64,000 nt of DNA from Ligula intestinalis. Its lineage: Eukaryota > Platyhelminthes > Cestoda > Diphyllobothriidea > Diphyllobothriidae. The notes under the pieces are model-generated. The model ran no database searches. It was not told the DNA's origin and worked only from the letters and a program-made list of their open reading frames with translations. The stretch covers positions 7,027,840 through 7,091,839 of the forward strand of contig JAYGXS010000008.1 in the NCBI GenBank assembly GCA_036362985.1, given 5' to 3'. Within the stretch, counting starts at the first letter, position 1, and the number at the start of each line of letters is the position of its first letter. Positions 44,891-53,631 of this stretch are shown one piece after another. The position numbers and the translations under genes are program-made.

Positions 44891-45110
44891 TATGTTTAGG
44901 TGTCCGGCAGACACAGGCAACGTACTATAGCTATTTCGGGCTGTAGGCCCTCATCAGCTACTTGCAGTCAACTCTAGTGTAGCCGCGGAAATTGCCGCCA
45001 CACTCGAGTTTCGAACTCGCGCCTCGCCGGTCAGGGGCAGACGTCCTAACCATTGAGCCATCGAGCTCGGTGTCTTGCCGGTTGCAGGTCGAGAGTATAT
45101 ATTATTTTGC
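44891..45110 (-). mobile_element. tRNA-derived SINE carrying a hammerhead ribozyme
   Basis: 220 bp, minus strand. The 5' part holds an A box (TGGCTCAATGGTTA, 45060-45047) and a B box (GAGTTCGAAACTC, 45018-45006), the internal Pol III promoter of tRNA-derived elements. The 3' part holds a hammerhead core. It is flanked by a perfect 10-bp duplication AGAACGGCAA (plus strand TTGCCGTTCT at 44881-44890 and 45111-45120). There is no poly(A) tail. The combination of Pol III promoter and hammerhead is known from the schistosome alpha SINE; this looks like a related design. Confidence 0.85.
44934..44957 (-). ncRNA. Hammerhead ribozyme core (best in window)
   Basis: Reverse strand: CTGATGA, GGGC-CTACA-GCCC (4 bp stem II with a 5-nt loop), GAAA, all canonical. 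After it, AT-AGCT-AT could form a 2-bp stem III, followed by A as a cleavage site (AUA). The proposed stem I (GUAG / GUAC side) pairs only partly. Fold and activity are unproven. Confidence 0.7.
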
Positions 45111-45329
45111 TTGCCGTTCTCTCCAGGGCTTCTGTGTTCGGAATCCTGTCCCGCCATTCGAGCTTCAGTATTAGGTGAAGACAGCTGAGGTTCAATTTCC
45201 GAGCTTGGTTAGCGTAGACGGTCCAAGTATCTGCTTTGCATAGGAGTGTCATGAGGAAGACGTTCTTGTAAATCTTCAGTTTCGTGGACAGCTGGAGGCC
45301 GTAACGCTTGTTCCACACAAAGGCTCAAA

Positions 45330-47160
45330 ACCGGCCATAGACTTATACAGTAGATGCACTATCTCATGCAATCCTATGATTTTTACAAGTAACTCCTTCT
45401 TACTCAAATACAGCCCAAGCTGTGGCCCCCAAAGTCTTACAGCAATAAAGTTATTATCATTCTTCACAATAGGGCATCTTATGATTTATGAAGGAATATA
45501 ACGGTTTATAGAAACACCAGCTTTTTTAAAAAAGTGGAAAATTCCAAAAAAGTGGAAATCAGGCGTACTAGGTAAACTTAAGTTTTAACTGTAGAGGAAG
45601 CCCGTTTATACAAAACCACCGAGTATATAAAGCAGCACAAGTAAAATTACGTTGGAAAATAATCGTTTTATCAAGTTTTCGAATAAATATGCTTCCATAT
45701 TACGTGCAATATAGTGTATGGGTGCTACCGAAGAGCCTAAATTTCGAGTGTGTATTCTAACATGTTTTCACGAGAACTGATAGTTGTTTCTTTCGTTTAT
45801 GCATCACTTGACTTATGTTGGACTAAGGCAACCACATTTTCGCTTGATATGCCCCATTGGGAGATCAGAGGAGTAATATATTCCTTAAGCCGGTCAGTGA
45901 CTAATATATTTAAATGTAATTATCGGGAATAATTGTAAGCGTATCATTGCCTTCCGCCATATTTTTGTAATTATTTTGATATTTCTATTTCGAAGAGGTT
46001 AAGCTCTCCCATGAAATTCTAATTAAGATTAAGATTTTCACTGGCTTTAGATAATCGACCATAAATTATGAGTATATTCTATGTGCTTACCAAAACCTTC
46101 AAAATAAGATATATCTTGAAAGCTTTTAAATAAATAACCAGCTTTCAAACATTTTTTCTTATGCAGCTGTCTTTGTGTGTCATAGATTCAGAACCACCCA
46201 ATAATGTGAACTCATTGCCGAGAAAAATGAACGTCTACTCCAAAAGTCGCGAATGAATGTGCTCAAGATTGACTTAGAAAAATTCTACGAAAAGTTAACT
46301 CTTGAAAAAAACCTTACTTACATATTTTGGCGTATTTTAGCCAGTAGATTAATTTTCCTAAAAATTAGGATATCTCTTCTGTTATAAATAAAAGAGCAAA
46401 ATGTTTTTTCTAAAACGGAGCAGTTTTCAGCATATTTGGTTACTTCTAGACTCAGATTTACAATTACAAATGCAAAACAGAGTGGCACTAATATCAACGG
46501 CGATTTTTGAAAAAAACTGTTTTGCATTGTACCGGGACAACTCTGTCAAATGGTTGTAAAGTTAACTGTCTCCAACTTCCTATCTATTGTACAGTTAATT
46601 TGGTTGCCATATACTAATAAAGTTCTCAAACGCATTCCTTGCCTGTAACCCCTCAAAAATAAAATATACATGTAATATGGAGTATATTAGAGAACATCCT
46701 TATTGCTCAATTGGTCAATTTTATTGCTCAATTTTATGGCAGAAAACTTGGCAGATTTGAAAAATATAATTTTTTTAACTTATTTCGGTCATTTTTCCCC
46801 AAATCTCCTAAATACACTAACCTCAATTTCATGGACGGGAAACAAACTTTTCCGTTTTCTTAACAGATATAATTAAAAAGTTTCTGCTCTTCATGAATGT
46901 TCTTTTACAGTGCAATATGCACACACAAGAAGTTCTTTTCCGCAGCGTTTAATAGCATAGGCAATTCCTCGCATGTCAACAAACGCTGGATTTCGCCCAT
47001 TTTTGCCTCTATTTCCTCCCAGTATTCTGATCTGAACGCATATAAATTCTAGTAAACGATATTTTGCGACGCAAGTCAACCCAATGAACTAAATAAACAA
47101 CCTGAAGTGTGCGTGAAATCCTCCAATCCCCAACTTTGCATCAGATATGTACTATACTGT
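45330..47160. other. Intronic AT-rich sequence, no feature
   Basis: Last 1.8 kb of the DHHC intron. No RT, TIR or RNA features that I can support. Confidence 0.5.
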
Positions 47161-47241
47161 AAGCTGTGTGTTTTATTAGGCCGCAAAGAATTTGGGACCC
47201 CCTCTTATCTGTTTGGGTATTTTCTCCTTCTTCCGATATAG

Positions 47242-47789
47242 GCCAGTGTGTTGGCTATCGCAACATCGCCAGTTTCCTGCATGCGTTGGTTTATGCCTCC
47301 CTTATCTGCCTGATGTCAACTTGTTATAACCTGCCGTACTTTATCGACATTCTGACTCCCGACTGGCGCATTTGGCAACGCGTGCTCTGTCTGCTCAACC
47401 CCGTGCCCTTCTTTTGCCTCGGCTGGTTCTCCCTGCCCCACTTCTTTCTCTCTCTCTGGACCTCCCTCTGCCTGGTCCTCGCACCCACCTTCGGCATCTT
47501 CTTTGTGCACCACTTTCTGCAGGTGTGTCGCAACCAGACCACCATTGAGATTCTGATCGCCTCGCCGGCCAAATCCGCCGCCACCACCACCAGGATTTGT
47601 CATGAAGATGAGCTGCGACCGGTGGGGTACGATCTAGGCCGTGCGGCAAATTTGGAGCAGGTGCTGGGACCGCGTTGGCTTGCCGCCTTTTTCTGGCCCC
47701 TCGTCAGTTCCCCGCCCACCTCGGACGGCCTGAGTTTTCCGGTCCGGATAAAGGCCCAGAGTAGTGGTAGCAGTAGCGTTCATATCTAG
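47242..47789 (+). CDS. DHHC palmitoyltransferase, exon 2 (last)
   Basis: The acceptor TTCTTCCGATATAG|GC at 47240-47241 joins in phase to exon 1: FLG|QCVGYRNIASFLHALVYA completes the DHHC domain. Two more transmembrane segments follow (about NIASFLHALVYASLICLMST and LWTSLCLVLAPTFGIFFVHH), then the conserved NQTTIE (TTxE motif) and a C-terminal YDLGRAANLEQVLGPRWLAA, typical of DHHC enzymes of the ZDHHC24-like or ZDHHC16-like group. Total 912 bp coding, 303 residues, near the size usual for small family members. The stop is at 47787-47789. All catalytic motifs are intact, so the gene is probably functional. The exact subfamily is not assigned. Confidence 0.9.
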
Positions 47790-48004
47790 AAGTATTCCTG
47801 CCTGGTATTCATATGCTCATTTGGCGGTGTGCATTTAGCCACTCTTAACATCCTAATATACTACTTACTACTTGTTACATTCTGCTATACTTGGGTTCTT
47901 TCTGTTTATTTTACAAAAGCAGGAAAAAAATCATTAGATTTTCTGTTGTTAGTAAAGAAATCAACTGACAACTCTTTGTATTTTATCAATGTTGGGAATG
48001 CCTC

Positions 48005-48552
48005 CATTCCCACGATGAGTCAGCACACACACAGAGGGGGACCTCAGCTGCCTCACTGTCTGGCTAGCGATGTCTGCTCAATTCTGATTGGTCCATGTTC
48101 GATTGGACAGTGTCTCTACGCCGACTATTAGTATGCTCAGTCTCTGTGTGTGTGATAGTGACTTGCTCTAACTTGCTTTGTGTGAATACACACTGCTCGT
48201 GCCCTCTTGCTTCCCTTGTACGGGCCTTGGGTACAACAGCTGGACTATCTAGTTACAAGTACCAGTCGCGAACCATGGCAGTTACAAAATGAATCGAAGA
48301 GCAGCTTTTCATTCCGTTCGTGAGAAATGTTCGTGGAATGCCTTTTGGGTTTTTTTAAAAATGAGGAAGTGGGTGGATTTTGCGTAACGTATTGCAAGTC
48401 GAAGAACACTGTACGCTGCCGATGATGTGCTCCTTCGCGGTAAATTTGAACCTTGCTACTGGAGTCTACTTTGCTTTAAAGCTGAGCTCCTCGCCAAATC
48501 CGGTCAGTTGGCGCTCGTCGCGAACAAGCTTAAATTCTCCGCTTCCTGAAGT
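48005..48552 (+). repeat. 0.55-kb direct repeat, copy 1
   Basis: Pairs with 49142-49690: ACGATGAGTCAGCACACACA, AGAGGGGGACCTCAGCTGCC, ACGGGCCTTGGGTACAACAG, TTTCATTCCGTTCGTGAGAA, CTCCTCGCCAAATCCGGTCA. About 75-80% alike. The pair flanks about 590 bp and could be LTRs of a small non-autonomous element or two separate insertions. It begins about 215 bp after the DHHC stop. Confidence 0.7.
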
Positions 48553-48623
48553 TCGGTCTCAAGACATACGTAATGTTGAGCGATGATACCCATGTAAGCA
48601 TTAACGAAGTCAAGTTAGGCGAA

Positions 48624-48655
48624 CGAACGTTTTCGATTAATTCATCATCAGGCAA
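48624..48655 (-). ncRNA. Hammerhead-like core, weak
   Basis: Reverse strand: CTGATGA, TGAATTAATC, GAAAACGTTC. CTGATGA and GAAA are present, but stem II is poor. It lies between the two 0.55-kb repeats and is probably a PLE 3' remnant. Confidence 0.35.
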
Positions 48656-49141
48656 TACAGTAATATAAGGGAGGGTAGAGTAAGCGACATATTTTGATCC
48701 CTTTACACCTCTTTCACCCCTTTTCTCCCTTGTTCCTACTGTTTGGTTTGCCTTAAACTTTCGTTAAATCGACATATATAATGCTTGACGGAAAAATTTA
48801 AGAGTAGATGAAGTGTACGCCCGTAGAATTTTAGCGAGTATGAACGAGTGGAAGTGCGAACGCACGCATGAGTTGTCGCAAGCAATACACATAATTACTA
48901 GAACTATCATCATCACTGCAAGAGGTTGGAATGACCATCTGGGCTGGTAGTCGGACTGCAGTGCCAAACACCAAATCGACCGCACTACAATCCTAATCCG
49001 ACTTTAATGCCGAGCAACTGTCAAAATATGCTAGAGGCAGATTGTTAGCCCACTTGACTGAGTAATGTGTGGCACACAGGGCGGTCTTTAGCTCGCAGTA
49101 AAGACGCTAAACCAAACCGTTGGCAGTCGAATGTTAAAATG

Positions 49142-49690
49142 TCGTCCACGATGAGCCAGCACACACAGAGGGGGACCTCAGCTACCACACTGTCTGGCTA
49201 GCGATGTTTCCTCAATTCTGATTGGCCCACGTCCGATTGAACAGTGTTTCGACACAGACTGTTATTATGCGTAGCCTCTGGGTGACAATGACTTGCTCTA
49301 ACCTGCTGTGTGGAGACATGCTGCTCGTGGCCGCTCGTGTCTTTATGATTCTCTCACACGGGCCTTGGGTACAACAGGCGAGTTAGTTCGGAGTTCGTGC
49401 TGAGTACCAGGCGCGGGCCATAACAGTGAATCGAAGGCTAACGTTTCATTCCGTTCGTGGGAAATAGTGGTCAAACACATTTTGATGTTGTTAAAGTGCG
49501 GAACTGGATGGATTGTGCATACCGGATTGCAAGTCGAAGAATACAGTGCTCTACGAATAGTATGCTTATTCGCGGTAAATTCCAACCTAACTAATTGTGT
49601 CTAATTTGATTTAAAGGTCAGCATCCTCGCCAAATCCAGCCAGTTGACACTATTTGCAAAAAACGTGCTGCTACGACCCGCACCTGGTAA
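49142..49690 (+). repeat. 0.55-kb direct repeat, copy 2
   Basis: Partner of 48005-48552. It has small indels (for example TGATTCTCTCACACGGGCC) and no coding frame. Confidence 0.7.
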
Positions 49691-50185
49691 TTAGCAAGGC
49701 CCCCACGAGAGGACAAGGGGAGTCAATCAGCCAGGAGGCGAAGTGTACTAACACAAGCAAATCATTCTCACAAAAAGGCTGCGGAGTACTTATTCAGTCC
49801 CCTTCATGAGCAGGCGTCAACGATAGGGGACCAATCAGCTATGGCGGAAAATCGATAGCCACGGCACGTGCACAGCGGCGTGAGTTTTACTCGCGGGACT
49901 TTCTGTAAGATGAGGAATCGTGGGAATGGGTGCATTCCCATCACGTGCATCGTTTGCGGTGTTCACCGCGTCTATGCCATCACTGCTTTTCAAGACCCCT
50001 CTCGCACAGGGTATTCGTGGATCATTCGTTTCGGACCAACGCAATCAACTGGTCGACTGTATAACCCCTTGTAGGACATGTAATAGGACAGAAAAATTCA
50101 GAACAGGGAGCTTATAACGACAGATTTAGTTCATTGTTTATGTGTTACACGTACACACCGTGCTTATCCGCTCTTGGTATAATTA

Positions 50186-50473
50186 CAGTGGAACCTCTCG
50201 TGACGAATAGTCCGATCTACGAAGATTTCAGGCAACGAGCGAGTGATCAGTAGACAAAGTGTCTTGACTGACGAATTCCGCTCAGCTGTCAGTGCGTGTG
50301 TGTTTGCGCGCCTATGTCTGCTGTATAGTATTGATTCCGGGATTAACTCCTCCGTCACCTGTAGCCAATCAGTGAACTGATGTAGTTTCCTTGGCTGCAT
50401 TTCGGGAGACGAGTGTTTCACGTGACGAGCTAGGTGCCAGAACTGATTAAACTCGTTATCCAAGGTTCCATTG
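50186..50473. mobile_element. 288-bp Tigger-type MITE
   Basis: TA|CAGTGGAACCTCTCGTGACG at the left and GATAACGAGT-type inner sequence with CCAAGGTTCCATTG|TA at the right: imperfect inverted ends (CAGTGGAACCT / AAGGTTCCATTG) with a TA target, typical of Tigger/pogo MITEs. It is a different family from 23624-24012. Confidence 0.75.
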
Positions 50474-50474
50474 T

Positions 50475-51240
50475 ATTTAACCCATCTCCAGCGCGGTCCC
50501 AGAGGCTTTGTTGGGATGGGACGAACGCCTTGGGCACCTGGTTGACCCAGTGACCTTGCCGACCTAATTTACTTTAAAATGCTATCGTAAACTATTGAAC
50601 AGGTTGGGGCCGATAATCTTCGTCTTGAGGATCGACTTCAAGGGCCAGGGTCATCGTCCACCAGCAGGGACTGGGAGCGTGAAGCTTTTTGCACGCTTCA
50701 CCACGCTGCGTTATTGCGACAAAATCAGGACGGCGAATATGGTCAGTGGTTTGCGCTTGTCATACACTGTGTGGCCTGCGAGGCCAGGCTCATTAAGTCT
50801 CTTGTCTCGCACAAGTGCACGATATTTGGTAGAAGGCCCCACACAGCGACCTGCGTTATAGGTAGGATTCGGTTATCGATTATGTGGCCAACCTGCTACG
50901 TCGGACCAGGTTAAGGACGCCTTAAGTTGCTCATAGGCGTTACGTTGCTCCCTCTATCCTGCGCTCAAGTCAAATTGGTGCGGGTGTAGTGATTCACTCC
51001 GCACACCCGACCTCGCACGAAGACTCAACGAGTGCACATGCATCGCCGCCTGCGCCCATGTCTAGGTGAAGTCCCTACCGCGAGCCTTGGCATCAGCCCC
51101 CGTGAGAACTCGAGCTAAGCAGAGTGCACTCATTTCCGATAAACTACAGGGACGAAGCATGCGCTGGGCTTCCGAAAATCTTGTACGCTATCGTCATTTC
51201 AGACTCGGCGTAGTAGCTGGCGGTTTATCGCTCGTCTAAC
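50475..51240. other. No recognisable gene
   Basis: Only short open frames; no domain or repeat edge that I can support. Confidence 0.4.
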
Positions 51241-51370
51241 AGTCAAATTCCTCTCACCTGTTCTCCACTTCCTTCCGTACAGAATAAACTGTTCCTACCA
51301 CTGCCTTCCCATGTCTTTTCTTCTCTTAAGGAACCGGGACCCGAGGATCACAGTTGATAGGGTTTGACTT
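51241..51370 (+). repeat. R1 end block, plus copy
   Basis: CCTTCCGTACAGAATAAACT, TCTTAAGGAACCGGGACCCG, ATAGGGTTTGACTTAC. It faces the minus copy at 51595-51720, so the two blocks form an inverted pair around about 220 bp. Confidence 0.6.
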
Positions 51371-51594
51371 ACTTAACCTCCTGCGATATGGGATTGAGCG
51401 CAATAGGTGATGTGATTTGACGTTGTTGCCGAACTGCTCTTGCCTGCATGTGTGGCGACAATTACTAACAGCTCAGCTCTGATAGCGCGTGTTGTTAACC
51501 CATGGAGACACGCTTTGTTCGGCGCGACAGCGACTCGGTCCCTTCGATTAGCACACATGGTAGTCCTATCGCAATGTGGTTAAGGCTAAGCCGG

Positions 51595-51720
51595 TTAAAC
51601 TCTAACTACTGCAATCTTCCAGGCCCGGTTCCTTAGAAGAAGGTAGAAGTCGTGGAAGCCAAGGTAGAAGGAGATTGTATTCTGTACAGAATCAGTAGAG
51701 AAGAATTAACAGAAGGGTTT
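51595..51720 (-). repeat. R1 end block, minus copy
   Basis: GTTAAACTCTAACTACTGCA, ATCTTCCAGGCCCGGTTCCT, GATTGTATTCTGTACAGAAT: reverse complement of the previous entry. Confidence 0.6.
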
Positions 51721-52189
51721 ACTCGGCCCGGGGTGGAGTTCGACCATGAGGAGCTAGAGAGAGAGAGAGCGCTACAGCCTCGCGTCCGCCGCGTACCGGG
51801 GCGAAAGGCCCAGTGAGTTCCGCCTTGCCTGTTGAGTAGGCTTAGTGTGAAGTGTGTTTTTACCAGCGCTGACCACTACTCTGGCGCGTATCAGTAATCA
51901 GCGGTACGAAAAATCGATTGACTTATTGAGTTACTTGACTGCCAATTCACGCTTCGTAGATCAGTCATCGCAAGTGGCGAGGCAAGTCCAGTGTGGACCA
52001 CTAATAAGCGGTGCGCCAAAAATCGATTCACTGGCCACGTTGAAAGAGCAGGCAGCGCTGGGGGGGAGGGGGGGGGGGCGGCAGACTCCTACAGTCCCTC
52101 ATTTGCTACTGGTGAGGGCTACCATCGTCTACATAGGACGCAGAGGTGGTTTTCGCAGTGAAGCGGCTTTGCGCTGCACCTTCTTTACT

Positions 52190-52570
52190 TCAGTCTGTCC
52201 GGACCATCTTACGAGGACAAGCTGAAGACGACCGGGCATAAAAGTTCGACATTCCGCCACGAGCTTCAACAAGCTGAGGCAAACGCAGGGGCTTCTGGTG
52301 GAATATGATGTAAGTAGACTCACAAAGAATCTAGCTCACTCCCGCACCTGTACCCGATGTCATTTAACAGTCAGGAAGACCGGAGATGGGCGGGGCCACC
52401 ACTTAATACACGTACCAACAACACAGCTTGCCAGGTAGGCTCCCGCATACGCGGGAGCGCAACCAAAACGATAGCTTCAAGCACAATAAATTGATTATAA
52501 TGAGCAAAGAAATGCCCTGAGGGTCGACCTCAGTGTCCCCCCGCTATTGACGGCAACAAGCAAACGCCTA
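52190..52570 (+). repeat. Repeat R2, copy 1 (PLE-like 3' region)
   Basis: Matches 62900-63400: CCACGAGCTTCAACAAGCTG, GTAGACTC, CACCTGTACCCGATGTCA, GGTAGGCTCCCGCATACGCG, GGGTCGACCTCAGTGTCC. In copy 2 it directly follows a PLE-A-like fragment, so it may be the 3' UTR of such an element. Confidence 0.6.
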
Positions 52571-52967
52571 GCTCAGAATTCGGGAACTTTTTGACTCAGA
52601 AAGTCGAGAAAGCAACTATTTGGAAAGATATTTCAGTGAGAGCCATATAATATACTTTAAGATAGAATTCAATTAAATATTAGTACAATAAGCCTCGGGA
52701 ATTATTTTTTAAAATAATGTTATAATACCGTTAATGCGACTTCTAGCGCTGCGTGGATTTGCTGACGGCGGTGGCAGGTCATTGGAGGAAACAAAATCTG
52801 AATTTCGTAATGCCGATTTTCTCTGGGAGAGCCAGATGCAGTTATCAAAAAGCCACTTCAGCCACGCGAGCCATACGTTCCTGACCTCTAGCCTTTCTGA
52901 TCGATCGCCCGACCGGATTACTAATAAGAAGACAACGCGAGCGCTGGAAAAATTCTTTTATTCGGCT

Positions 52968-53001
52968 GACGCTTCGAGATCCGTCGCGGATTCGTCATCG
53001 G
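52968..53001 (-). ncRNA. Hammerhead-like core, degenerate
   Basis: Reverse strand: CCGATGA, CGAATCCG CGA CGGATCTC, GAAGC GTC. Stem ATCCG/CGGAT is perfect; two core bases differ from CTGATGA and GAAAC. Confidence 0.45.
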
Positions 53002-53010
53002 AGACATAAT

Positions 53011-53580
53011 CACAGAGCATTACAATGAAGTTACAATTGGACCACCAAAGACAAAAAATGTGGCGTAGTGCTCTTTGGGCAATTTTTCACAGCATACGAG
53101 ATCGAATGTTAGAATTCATCGGAGGCTCGGTCACGCGGGAATTGATATCAAACCGACTTTCTGACATTTTTTCAGTTATATTGGAGAATCTTTGACCGGA
53201 TGTTCCTCATGCAAGCCTCAGGACATTTTGACATACCGTCGTTTTCAGGGCAACTTATCCCCTGGTTATTTGGTTAAGCCGGATCGGGCCCATTCATACT
53301 ATTTCGCAGTGAGGTAGTGTTCATCGACGGACAAAAGTTGCTCTTTTCTGGAGTAGTCTTATGGAGCGAGGCAGGGATAAAAGCCTATGAAATCTGCCTG
53401 AGGGTTCTGTGGCAGTCTGTGATCAGGGTGACAGCCTCTACCTCACGCTTCTAGTCGATCCGCTACAGTTCTGTCAGCGTTTTGCGCCTCGGTCATTTCG
53501 AAGCCTATCAGGATAAACTATTACCCTGGTGGGCTGCTGACGAAAGGGGGCATGCCCTTTTTGCTTCATCCTCGTTATCA
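53011..53580. other. No recognisable gene
   Basis: Nothing supported between the hammerhead-like segment and the 3' end of the exchanger pseudogene. Confidence 0.4.
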
Positions 53581-53582
53581 CC

Positions 53583-53631
53583 TTTTTTTTCTGATTATCA
53601 TTGCTGTTATTTTCTTCCGTAATCCTTTATT
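53583..53631 (-). terminator. Poly(A) signal and A-run of the exchanger retrocopy
   Basis: Minus strand: AATAAA, 35 nt, then AAAAAAAA. It lies about 250 bp after the stop codon of the frame, as in a reverse-transcribed mRNA end. Confidence 0.6.

Larger units (their letters stand above)
44745..45318 (-). mobile_element. RTE-like relic, split by a SINE
   Basis: The minus strand reads [60 protein letters not shown] (45318-45121). It resumes after the SINE with RTAILSIQAMLRQIQLRWSG and HLVGMDDA (44890-44790). This is the C-terminal region of flatworm RTE-type ORF2 proteins. The two parts join at the duplicated AGAACGGCAA. Confidence 0.75.

Noticed and set aside
47316..47649. Three overlapping minus-strand open frames
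   Set aside because: They are shadows of DHHC exon 2, whose conserved motifs are on the plus strand.
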